Shown in pieces: positions 24,773 through 32,256 of a stretch of DNA of 53,892 nt; position 1 is the stretch's first letter; every line of letters begins with the position of its first letter. The notes beneath the pieces are model-generated. The model saw nothing but the letters and a program-made list of their open reading frames with translations, did not search any database and was not told the origin of the DNA. Source of the stretch: Mycobacterium sp. ACS4054 (GTDB lineage: Bacteria; Actinomycetota; Actinomycetes; Mycobacteriales; Mycobacteriaceae); NCBI RefSeq assembly GCF_001667275.1, contig NZ_LZHV01000024.1, positions 1 through 53,892 of the forward strand. Direction: 5' to 3'. Both the position numbers and the translations under genes were made by a program.

Positions 24773-25636
24773 TCACGCACCCGACCACGGCTTGACCTTC
24801 AAGAAGCCGCCGCCGTCGACACGGAGTTGTTGCCCGGTGATGTAGCGCGCCGCGTCGGACGCGAGGAACAGCACCGCCTCGCTGATGTCCTCGGGTTCGA
24901 CGTAGGGGATCGGCATCGCCTGCACGAACGGGAAAACCGGTTCGGCGTCCTCGCGGGTCGGCTCCTTCAGGTCGGGCCGGAAGGCCCGATACATCGGCGG
25001 GCTGTGCAGCATGTCGGTGTTGACGTTGGTGGGGTGCACGGCGTTCATCCGGATGGAGAACCGGGCGAGCGCCAGGGCGAAGTCGTTAACATAGTGCGCG
25101 GCAGCCAGTTTCGCGAAGGCGTATCCGGCCCCGCCGGGGCCCCCGTCGATGCCCGTGGTGTTCATCGATGACATGAACGCGGCGTTGGAACCGATCACGA
25201 TGATCGACGCGCCGGCTTGCAGATGCTTGAGGCTCGCGTGCACCAGGTTCAGCACGCCCACCAGGTCCACGTCCACCGCGTCGGCGAACGCCTGCGGGGG
25301 CAGCCCCGCGGTGAGCGGACAGATGCCCGCGTTGGCGACGACGATGTCCAGATGCCCGAATTCGGCGACGCCCTCGTCGATCGCCGCGGACAACGCCGCG
25401 CGGTCGCGCACGTCGGCGACCGCGGTGAACGCGCGCTGTCCCTCCTTCTCCACCAACCGGGCCGTCTCGTCCAGGTCCTCCGGCCGGGCCAGGGGGTACT
25501 CGTTGGTCTCGATGTCGGCGCACAGGTCCACCGCGATGATGTCCGCGCCCTCGGCGGCCAGCATGCGCGCGTGTGAACGCCCCTGACCGCGCGCCGCGCC
25601 GCTGATCACGGCCACCTTGCCCGTTACCCTGCCCAT
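24773..25636 (-). CDS. Mycofactocin-type SDR (NAD-dependent oxidoreductase)
   Basis: The 287-residue SDR carries ISGAARGQGRSHARMLAAEGADIIAVDLC near its N terminus. The GQGRSHA glycine-motif variant is characteristic of the mycofactocin-coupled SDR family, whose bound nicotinamide is recycled by the peptide-derived cofactor mycofactocin instead of exchanging freely. Catalytic Ser150, Tyr172 and Lys176 (YAFAK) are present. It is the first gene of the minus-strand catabolic operon and would oxidise an alcohol to a ketone. Family assignment is from the motif; the mycofactocin biosynthesis genes are not in this window. Confidence 0.85.
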   Translation of the reverse strand: MGRVTGKVAVISGAARGQGRSHARMLAAEGADIIAVDLCADIETNEYPLARPEDLDETARLVEKEGQRAFTAVADVRDRAALSAAIDEGVAEFGHLDIVVANAGICPLTAGLPPQAFADAVDVDLVGVLNLVHASLKHLQAGASIIVIGSNAAFMSSMNTTGIDGGPGGAGYAFAKLAAAHYVNDFALALARFSIRMNAVHPTNVNTDMLHSPPMYRAFRPDLKEPTREDAEPVFPFVQAMPIPYVEPEDISEAVLFLASDAARYITGQQLRVDGGGFLKVKPWSGA

Positions 25637-25799
25637 CGCCCGTCCTTCGTCCCGTGTCCCGCTACCGCGTTGCGGTCGAACGCGACCCGGTTGCGCCGGG
25701 ATGCGCGGTCACGGGTGTCGGAACGGCGCCGACGGTCGGATCCATCGCATCCCTTTTCAAAAAAACTGCCCTGACCTGCAGCGGGTCTACCGCTACGCC

Positions 25800-25821
25800 T
25801 TAGACTAGCTAGAATATCTAA
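25800..25821. promoter_or_regulatory. AT-rich dyad in divergent promoter of the catabolic locus
   Basis: The 222-bp gap between the divergent SDR and CoA transferase genes holds an AT-rich island at about 25799-25826, in otherwise GC-rich DNA. TTAGA at 25800-25804 and TCTAA at 25817-25821 form a dyad, and TAGA-ATA-TCTA at 25810-25820 forms an inner one. TAGAAT or TAAAAT could be a -10 element for the CoA transferase gene about 40 bp downstream. No regulator gene is adjacent. Confidence 0.4.
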
Positions 25822-25858
25822 AATAGCAAGGAATGGTCGTTGGGCGAGGGAGTCGGGT

Positions 25859-27091
25859 ATGTCGGACGTGCGCGGTGGTGTCCTTTCCGGGGTGCGGGTG
25901 GTCGAGTTGGCCTCGTGGACCTACGTGCCGTCGGCCGGTGCGGCCCTGGCGGACTGGGGTGCCGACGTGATCAAAGTCGAAGGCGTCGCCTCGGGTGATC
26001 CGGGGCGCGCGCTGGTGGTCGGCGGGTTCACCCGGCAAGCGGCGCGCCCGGATGCCGATTTCATCCTCGAGTTGGGCAATCGCGGCAAGCGCAGCATCGC
26101 CATCGACATCAAGTCCGAGACCGGTCGGGAGCTGTTCGGCCGCCTGTTGGCCAGTGCCGATGTGTTCCTTACCAATTGGCTTCCCGGTGCGCTGGAGCGG
26201 GCCCGGCTGACCGTGGACGACATCCGCGCGTTCAACCCGAAAATCATCATCGCGCGCGGCACGGGGCTTGGGGTGCGCGGGCCGGATCGCGACCGCGGCG
26301 GGTTCGACGCGGCCACCTACCTCGCCCGGGGCGGGGTCGCCTACACGCTCACGCCGTTCGGCACCGAGACGCCCGCCGTGCAGGGGCCGGGGTTCGGTGA
26401 CCTCCAGGGCGGGGCGACGCTGGCCGGCGGCGTGTGCGCCGCGCTGTTTCATCGCGAACGCACCGGCGAGCCGACGATCGTCGATTCGTCGCTGCTGGCC
26501 CAGGCGATGTGGGCGATTGCGCCGTCCATCTGCGCGGCCGACTTCTTCGACATCGACGGCATCCCCGGCGCACCGCCCGGGTTGGCCATCAACCCCCTCG
26601 TCAACAGGTACAAGACCCGGGACGGCCGGTGGATCCAGTTGGTGTTCTTGCAGCCGGACAAGTTCTGGGCGGGTTTCTGTCAGCGCATGGGCCTGGCCGA
26701 GCTCGCGACCGATGAGCGCTTCGTGCCGTCCAGCAACCTGATAGCCAACGCCGCGGCCGCCACCCAGATCCTGACCGACGTGTTCGCCCTCCACGACCTG
26801 GCCCACTGGCAAAAGGCGCTCGAGGACGAGCCCGGCGTGTGGGGCGCCCTGGCGACGCCGCGGGAAACCCTCAATGATCCGCAGGTCGAGCCCAACGGGT
26901 ACGTGATCACCAACGTCGACGATTACGGGGAGAAGTACCGGATCGTCGCCGCGCCCGTTCAGTTCGACGAAACCCCGCCGGCGCCCGCGCGAGCGCCGGA
27001 ACACGGCCAGCACACGGAGGAGATCCTGCTGGAGCTCGACGTCGACTGGGACGACATCGCCAGGGCCAAGGACCTCAACGCGATTCTGTAG
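25859..27091 (+). CDS. Class III (CaiB/BaiF) CoA transferase
   Basis: The 410-residue protein matches family III CoA transferases: RVVELASWTYVPSAGAALADWGADVIKVE at the N terminus, then NRGKRSIAIDIKS, and D181 in GFGDLQGG at the position of the catalytic aspartate that forms the mixed anhydride. The C-terminal segment LGLEL-type helix is replaced by VDWDDIARAKDLNAIL. It would move CoA between an acyl donor and a carboxylic acid. It is divergent from the catabolic operon and probably feeds the same pathway by CoA activation or CoA recycling. Confidence 0.88.
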   Translation: MSDVRGGVLSGVRVVELASWTYVPSAGAALADWGADVIKVEGVASGDPGRALVVGGFTRQAARPDADFILELGNRGKRSIAIDIKSETGRELFGRLLASADVFLTNWLPGALERARLTVDDIRAFNPKIIIARGTGLGVRGPDRDRGGFDAATYLARGGVAYTLTPFGTETPAVQGPGFGDLQGGATLAGGVCAALFHRERTGEPTIVDSSLLAQAMWAIAPSICAADFFDIDGIPGAPPGLAINPLVNRYKTRDGRWIQLVFLQPDKFWAGFCQRMGLAELATDERFVPSSNLIANAAAATQILTDVFALHDLAHWQKALEDEPGVWGALATPRETLNDPQVEPNGYVITNVDDYGEKYRIVAAPVQFDETPPAPARAPEHGQHTEEILLELDVDWDDIARAKDLNAIL

Positions 27092-27197
27092 GGCGCATCG
27101 ACGAAAGGCGCAATCTATGAGGACCAAAGTCATCGCGTGCCGATAACCGGGTGACCTATGCCGCCCGCGGTCGTACGTTCGGTGCGAGGAGACCGAC

Positions 27198-28562
27198 ATG
27201 ACTGCATTCATGCGCGCCAGCGACGCGTTCACCTGGGCGATGGAAAGTGACCCACGGCTGCGATCCACCGTGGTCAGTGTCGTGCTTTTGGACCGGTCCC
27301 CGGACTGGGGCGAAGTGCGGACGCGATTCGACCTGATCAGCCGCAAGCTGCCGATGTTCCGGCAGCGGGTGGTGCAGTCGCCCCCGCCGGCCCCGCCGCG
27401 GTGGGAGAACTATCGCGACTTCGACCTGGACTACCACCTGCGGCGAACGACCCTGTCCGCGCCCGCGACCCTCGACGACGTGCTCGAGATGGCGCGGGTG
27501 GCCGAGATGCAGGACTTCGACCGGGCCCGCGCGCTGTGGGAGACCACGTTCGTCGACGGCCTGCAAGACGGTGGGGCCGCCATGATCTGCAAGTTCCACC
27601 ACGCGCTGACCGACGGGGTCGGCGGTGTCCAGATCGCGATGAACCTGTTCGATCTCTCCGAAAATCTGTATCCGCTCGACTCCCTGCCGCCCGAACCGGA
27701 GGTCGCGGAGTCGTCGCTGCTCGGTGGCTATCGCGATGCCGTGCGCTATGACACGGGCCTGCTCAACGGAGCCCTGACCGGCGCGGCCATCCGCGTGCCG
27801 CGCTTGATGTACGACGGTGTTCGGCGGCCCGTGGCCACCATCCGCTCCGCGGCGACCACCGCGGCGTCGGTCTACCGAACCGTCCGGCCGATAAACCGGA
27901 CCGGGTCGTCGCTGGCGACCGACCGCGGCCTGATCCGGCGCCTCGGCGTGCATCAGGTGCCGAAGCGGCCGCTGCGGGAGGCGGCCCACCGCTGCGGCGG
28001 GGCGCTGAACGACGCTTTCGTCGCCGGGGTCGCGGGCGGACTGCGCATCTACCACGAGAAGCACGGCGTCGAGGTGGGCGACTTGCACATCTCGATGCCG
28101 ATCAGCCTGCGAACCGAAGACGACGGCATGGGCGGGAACCGGATCACCCTGATGCGCTTCGACGTGCCCGTCGGCGAAGCCGATCCGGCGAAGCGCATCG
28201 CGGCGATACGGCGGCGCACCGCGGCGGTGCGCAACGAAAGGTCGCTGCCGTACACGCAATTGATCGCCGGGGTCCTGAACCTGGCGCCCCGGTGGTACAT
28301 CGGCTCCGTCCTGCGTCACGTGGATTTCGTGGCCAGCGATGTACCCGGCGTTCCGGTGCCGGTGTTCCTCGGTGGCGCCGCGGTGCGCGCGCAGTATGCC
28401 TTCGGCCCCACGATCGGATCGGCGGTCAACGTCACCCTGCTCACGTACGTCGACACCTGCGCGCTCGGTTTGAACATCGACACCACCGCGATTCCCGACT
28501 ACGACGTGTTCCATGACGCGATCGTCAGCGGCTTCGACGAATTACTCGCCTTGGCAAGCTAA
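27198..28562 (+). CDS. Wax ester synthase/diacylglycerol acyltransferase (WS/DGAT)
   Basis: The 454-residue protein has the catalytic HHxxxDG motif at H134-H135 to G140 (FHHALTDGVGG), and the N-terminal block MRASDAFTWAMESDPRLRSTVVSVVLLD typical of mycobacterial Tgs proteins. The C-terminal half shows the conserved NDAFVAGVAGGLR and SDVPGVPVPVFLGGAAVRAQYAFGPTIGSAVNVTLLTY blocks. It should acylate diacylglycerol or fatty alcohol with acyl-CoA for storage lipid. GAGGAG lies seven bases before the ATG. It is transcribed in the same direction as the CoA transferase 106 bp upstream. Confidence 0.9.
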   Translation: MTAFMRASDAFTWAMESDPRLRSTVVSVVLLDRSPDWGEVRTRFDLISRKLPMFRQRVVQSPPPAPPRWENYRDFDLDYHLRRTTLSAPATLDDVLEMARVAEMQDFDRARALWETTFVDGLQDGGAAMICKFHHALTDGVGGVQIAMNLFDLSENLYPLDSLPPEPEVAESSLLGGYRDAVRYDTGLLNGALTGAAIRVPRLMYDGVRRPVATIRSAATTAASVYRTVRPINRTGSSLATDRGLIRRLGVHQVPKRPLREAAHRCGGALNDAFVAGVAGGLRIYHEKHGVEVGDLHISMPISLRTEDDGMGGNRITLMRFDVPVGEADPAKRIAAIRRRTAAVRNERSLPYTQLIAGVLNLAPRWYIGSVLRHVDFVASDVPGVPVPVFLGGAAVRAQYAFGPTIGSAVNVTLLTYVDTCALGLNIDTTAIPDYDVFHDAIVSGFDELLALAS

Positions 28563-28766
28563 TTCGGAATTATTGATTAGCGGCCGATCCCGAAACGGTC
28601 ACGGGCGCGTATCGATCTCGGCGGTGCTCTGGCACAACGTGGCCGATCGACAAATCATGGCACAGGGCGCTATTGAGGTTTGCGGCCGCGACGATGCGTA
28701 GCGCAGGAATTCCTCATCCGCTACGCGAGTGCGGATTCGCGACGGCGCCGCAGGAGGTATCCATCA

Positions 28767-29054
28767 ATGACGACGAATTGGGTTCCCGCCCAGACTTCGT
28801 GTGGCCCGCACTCCGGCCGCATTCTCGACACCGCGCGGGGCATCCTCATCGGCCTGCGCCGCTGCCCGTCGGACGCCGCGCTGGACGAATTGCACAGCGC
28901 GGCATTGCGGCACAAGGTGCCGGTATTCGCGATGGCGTGGGCGCTGGTGCACCTGGCCGGCGACGGCGAGAAGACACCGAGCTTCACCGATGCGCAGTCC
29001 GCGGCTCGGCACGAGTGGGGACAGCTGTTCGCGTCGGCCGCGGTGCCCTGCTGA
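28767..29054 (+). CDS. Small ANTAR-like conserved protein (Rv1772 position)
   Basis: The ATG at 28767 follows CAGGAGG at good spacing; the open frame upstream is Arg-rich and not coding. The 95-residue product has RILDTARGILIGLRRCPSDAALDELHSAALRHKVPVFAMAWALVHLAGDG. This resembles the three-helix ANTAR RNA-binding domain (ARGILM..., then a buried helix and an acidic end). If correct it would act on nascent RNA hairpins as an antiterminator, but no GAF or receiver domain is attached. Its position in front of the IclR gene corresponds to Rv1772 of M. tuberculosis. Family assignment is tentative. Confidence 0.55.
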   Translation: MTTNWVPAQTSCGPHSGRILDTARGILIGLRRCPSDAALDELHSAALRHKVPVFAMAWALVHLAGDGEKTPSFTDAQSAARHEWGQLFASAAVPC

Positions 29055-29105
29055 CCCGTTGGGACGGCCGAGCTTTCGAGGGGTAAACCCGGCCGTCTCC
29101 AACAT

Positions 29106-29852
29106 CTAGCGGGCCCAGGCCGGCGATTCGGCCGCCGCCCGCAAGGCGGCGACGATGCGCTCTTCCTTTTCGGCGAAGCGCTCCGTCGGCGCCGGCACCG
29201 AGATGGCGACCATGTTGTCGGCCGTGGCGCGCCGCGCGATCGCGGCGGCGGATATCCCCGGGGTGTGCTCGTCGCGGTCGAAAGCGATGCCCGTGCAACG
29301 GATCTCGTCGATCTCCCCGCGGAGCCGGTCGGCGGTCTCGGCGGCCAGGCGCGAGAGCACCGCCTCGACGTCGGCGTCGTCGAGGGCCGCGAGCGCCGCC
29401 TTGCCGTTGGCGGTCGATTCCAGCGGGAACCGAACGCCGATGGCCGAGACGGCGCGCAGGCGGTGCGTCGATTCGATCTGGTCGATGAACCACATGCGCT
29501 GCCCGCGCAGCACCGACAGGTCGACCGTTTCGCCGTCGGTCGCCCGCGCCACCCGTTCGATGGTCGGCCGGAAGATGGCCGCAAGGCGCGCCCCGTCGGA
29601 ATTGCCGAACCCGAGCAAGCGGTCGCCCAGGGAGAAGCGGCCCTGGGAATCGACGCTGGCCAGCCCGACCTCCACCAGGCCCACCAGCAGCCGGCGGGAC
29701 GTGGACTTGGCCAGGCCCAGCCGCTCACCGAGGTCGACGAGCCGCAGCCGGCCGGGCTCCGCGGCGATCTCGTCCAGCGCGGCCGTGCGGCGCCGCAGCA
29801 CCTGGATCCCTTCGTCGCGAGCGGCCGAAAGATTTCTCCCCGGGGACGGCAT
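29106..29852 (-). CDS. IclR-family transcriptional regulator (Rv1773c-like)
   Basis: The 248-residue protein begins at the ATG at 29852. Residues about 15-75 form the winged helix (GIQVLRRRTAALDEIAAEPGRLRLVDLGERLGLAKSTSRRLLVGLVEVGLA), and 85-245 the IclR effector-binding domain (RVARATDGETVDLSVLRGQRMWFIDQIESTHRLRAVSAIGVRFPLESTANGKAALA). The length agrees with Rv1773c. It is divergent from a flavin oxidase gene 66 bp away, and a perfect dyad lies between them, so it probably controls that gene and the coupled hydrolase gene. Confidence 0.9.
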   Translation of the reverse strand: MPSPGRNLSAARDEGIQVLRRRTAALDEIAAEPGRLRLVDLGERLGLAKSTSRRLLVGLVEVGLASVDSQGRFSLGDRLLGFGNSDGARLAAIFRPTIERVARATDGETVDLSVLRGQRMWFIDQIESTHRLRAVSAIGVRFPLESTANGKAALAALDDADVEAVLSRLAAETADRLRGEIDEIRCTGIAFDRDEHTPGISAAAIARRATADNMVAISVPAPTERFAEKEERIVAALRAAAESPAWAR

Positions 29853-29868
29853 CCGTCCAATATAGTGT

Positions 29869-29905
29869 TCCGCATCGCGGATCGTAAAGATTCGAAGAAC
29901 GAATC
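29869..29905. promoter_or_regulatory. Candidate IclR operators in divergent promoter
   Basis: GATTCG-AAGAA-CGAATC at 29889-29905 is a perfect 6-bp dyad with a 5-bp centre, 13 bp before the flavin oxidase ATG. A second dyad, TCCGC-ATC-GCGGA, lies at 29869-29881. Both fall in the 66-bp gap between the IclR gene and the gene it probably regulates. Confidence 0.5.
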
Positions 29906-29918
29906 GAAGGGGATTCGG

Positions 29919-31259
29919 ATGAGCGGGCTTCCGGACGGGCGGCACCACTTTCGCGGCGATGACGGCTACGAGGCGGCCCGCCGCCGCACCGTGTGGCACC
30001 AGCGGGTGCCGGACCGCTATCCCGAAGTGATCGTGCAGGCCGTCGGCGCCGACGACATCGTCGCCGGCATCCGCTACGCCACCGCCCACGGACTGAAAGT
30101 CAGCGTCGTCTCGGGCGGGCACAGCTTCGCCGCCAGCCACCTGCGCGACGGCTCCGTGCTGCTCGACGTCAGCCGGCTCGACCACGTCTCGATCGACACC
30201 GAGCAGGGCGTCGCCCGAGTGGGCCCGGGCAAGGGCGGCAGCCTGCTGATGGCCGAGCTCGAGGCGCAGGGCCTGTTCTTCCCCGGCGGCCACTGCAAGG
30301 GCGTCTGCCTCGGGGGCTACCTGCTGCAGGGCGGCTACGGCTGGAACAGCCGCGTCTACGGACCGGCCTGCGAGAGCGTCGTCGGCCTCGACGTGGTCAC
30401 CGCCGACGGCGAACAGATCCACTGCGACGCCAGCAACAACGCCGATCTCTACTGGGCGGCGCGCGGCGCGGGGCCGGGCTTCTTCGCCGTGGTCACGGCG
30501 TTCTACCTCAAGCTCTATCCGCGCCCCGCGGTGTGCGGCACCAGCGTCTACGTCTACCCGTTCGAGCTGGCGGACGAGGTTTTCACCTGGGCCCGCGCGG
30601 TCAGCGCCGACGTGGACCCCCGCGTCGAGTTGCAGGCCGTGGCCTCCCGCGGCGAACCGAACATGGGCATCGAAGTCCCGTGCATTTCGTTCGCGTCGCC
30701 GGCGTTTGCCGACTCCGAGGAGGAGGCCGAAAAGGCCCTGTCACTGTTCGGCACCTGCCCGGTCGCCGACCAGGCGCTCGTCAAGATTCCCTACCTGCCA
30801 ACCGACTTGCCCACCTGGTATGACGTCGCGATGAGCCACTACCTGTCCGACCATCACTACGCGGTGGACAACATGTGGACCTCGGCGCCGGCCGAAGACC
30901 TGCTGCCGGGCATCCGGACGATCCTGGACACGATGCCCCCGCATCCCGCGCACTTTCTGTGGCTGAACTGGGGGCCCTGCCCGCCCCGCCAAGACATGGC
31001 CTACAGCATCGAGGGCGACATCTACCTGGCGCTCTACGGGTCCTGGAAGGACCCGGCCGACGAGGCGAAGTATGCCGACTGGGCGCAGTCCAACATGATC
31101 GCGATGTCCGAGTTCGCCATCGGCATTCAACTCGCCGACGAGAACCTCGGCGGGCGCCCGGCGCGGTTCGCCAGCGACGCCGCCATGGCCAAGCTCGACC
31201 GCGTGCGCGCCGAGTACGACCCCGACGGTTTGTTCAACAGCTGGATGGGACGACTGTGA
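29919..31259 (+). CDS. Bicovalent FAD-linked oxidase (BBE/PCMH type, Rv1774-like)
   Basis: The 446-residue protein has the PCMH FAD domain with VSGGHSF, where H68 is the usual covalent flavin ligand. FPGGHCKGVCLGGYLLQGGYGW follows, where C126 is at the position of the second covalent bond in berberine-bridge-type oxidases. The C-terminal BBE segment is also present (AEYDPDGLFNSWMGRL). It should oxidise an alcohol, sugar or phenolic compound with O2 as acceptor. AAGGGG lies six bases before the ATG. The hydrolase gene downstream overlaps its stop (TGATG), so the two are translationally coupled. Confidence 0.87.
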   Translation: MSGLPDGRHHFRGDDGYEAARRRTVWHQRVPDRYPEVIVQAVGADDIVAGIRYATAHGLKVSVVSGGHSFAASHLRDGSVLLDVSRLDHVSIDTEQGVARVGPGKGGSLLMAELEAQGLFFPGGHCKGVCLGGYLLQGGYGWNSRVYGPACESVVGLDVVTADGEQIHCDASNNADLYWAARGAGPGFFAVVTAFYLKLYPRPAVCGTSVYVYPFELADEVFTWARAVSADVDPRVELQAVASRGEPNMGIEVPCISFASPAFADSEEEAEKALSLFGTCPVADQALVKIPYLPTDLPTWYDVAMSHYLSDHHYAVDNMWTSAPAEDLLPGIRTILDTMPPHPAHFLWLNWGPCPPRQDMAYSIEGDIYLALYGSWKDPADEAKYADWAQSNMIAMSEFAIGIQLADENLGGRPARFASDAAMAKLDRVRAEYDPDGLFNSWMGRL

Positions 31260-32089
31260 TGGCCGGCGAGACGTATCTGGGCTACCGCGACGACGACGCA
31301 AAAACCCCGTTCGGCAAGTTCTTCAAGCCCGAAATGGCGCCGCTGCCAATCCATGTCGTCGAGGCGCTGAACCACGGGCCGCAAGGCGCGATGGCGCTGT
31401 CGGCGTTCGACGACGCCGCGAGCGTGGCCGACGACGGCTACCAGCGGACCGAGAATGGCTACGGGGTCCTCGACGACGGCGGTTACCAGGTGTCGGTGCG
31501 CACCGACATGCCGGACGTCACGCCCGCGATGTGGTCCTGGTGGTTCGGCTGGCACGGTTGCGACACCCGGCGTTACAAGTTGTGGCACCCGCGGGCGCAC
31601 CTGAGCGCCGCCTGGAAAGGGCAGCGGCAAGACGGCCGCGACGATGAGGGGGCCGGCCGTCGGGGACCCCAGCGCTACATCGGACGCTGGTCGCTGATCA
31701 GCGAGTACATCGGCTCGACGAAGCTCAACGGCGCAATCCAATTCGTCGATCCGGCGAGCATGGGCTGCCCACCCGACAGCGACGCGGCGGTGGCGATCTG
31801 TGCCCGGCTGGGCTCCAGCGAGGCCCCCGTCGACGTCGGATGGTTCATCCACCACGTCCGGTCGACCCCGACCGGGGCCGAGATGCGGTCGCGCTTCTGG
31901 ATGGGCGGACGGCACATCGAGGTGCGCAACGTGCCGGGCGTCGCGTCGCGGGCGGTGCGCCCGATCGCCGCGCGGGTGCTCGGTAATGCGGAGACCAGCG
32001 CGCGCAACCTGATGGTGCATTGCGCCCAGGAGATGAATCACCTGGCGGGCTTCCTTCCGCAACTGTTCGAGGCCTTCGGCGACGAATAG
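31259..32089 (+). CDS. DAPG/phloretin hydrolase-like protein (Rv1775-like)
   Basis: The 276-residue protein resembles the 2,4-diacetylphloroglucinol/phloretin hydrolase family: [25 protein letters not shown] in the middle and [13 protein letters not shown] plus [20 protein letters not shown] near the end. These supply the His and Glu residues typical of the zinc site. Such enzymes cleave a C-C bond between an acyl group and a phenolic ring. Coupling to a flavin oxidase suggests sequential action on one aromatic compound under the IclR regulator. The activity is inferred from family resemblance, not shown. Confidence 0.75.
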   Translation: MAGETYLGYRDDDAKTPFGKFFKPEMAPLPIHVVEALNHGPQGAMALSAFDDAASVADDGYQRTENGYGVLDDGGYQVSVRTDMPDVTPAMWSWWFGWHGCDTRRYKLWHPRAHLSAAWKGQRQDGRDDEGAGRRGPQRYIGRWSLISEYIGSTKLNGAIQFVDPASMGCPPDSDAAVAICARLGSSEAPVDVGWFIHHVRSTPTGAEMRSRFWMGGRHIEVRNVPGVASRAVRPIAARVLGNAETSARNLMVHCAQEMNHLAGFLPQLFEAFGDE

Positions 32090-32091
32090 GC

Positions 32092-32256
32092 GCGGCCGCT
32101 AGCGACGACGACTGCGGGTGGCTGTTTCTCGACACCAGCCACCGGCACAACCGCCGCTGGTGCAGTGCGGCCGACTGCGGCAACCGGGCCCGGGTCCGCA
32201 GGTTCTACGAGCGCAGGTCGTCAGGCGGGCGGCAGCTGTCGCGGGCCGGCGGGTGA
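32092..32256 (+). pseudogene. Remnant of a CGNR zinc-finger protein gene
   Basis: Directly after the hydrolase stop, one frame reads [20 protein letters not shown] followed by [15 protein letters not shown]. This is a nearly perfect C-terminal CGNR zinc finger, with CxxC-like cysteines and the CGNR motif itself. Full proteins of this family have about 130 further N-terminal residues. None of these is present here: the frame runs back through the end of the hydrolase gene. The domain is therefore an orphan C-terminal fragment, probably left by a deletion. Its end overlaps the 3' end of the DUF4407 gene on the other strand. Confidence 0.65.

Noticed and set aside
25805..27346. Open frame of 513 codons on the minus strand
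   Set aside because: It lies antisense to the CoA transferase and WS/DGAT start and reads as Arg/Gly/His-rich sequence without domains; high GC content leaves such shadows open.
32221..32256. Continuation of the CGNR fragment into a longer functional gene
   Set aside because: After RRFYERR the frame runs only 11 more residues of Gly/Arg-rich sequence to a stop and lies over the 3' end of the DUF4407 gene.
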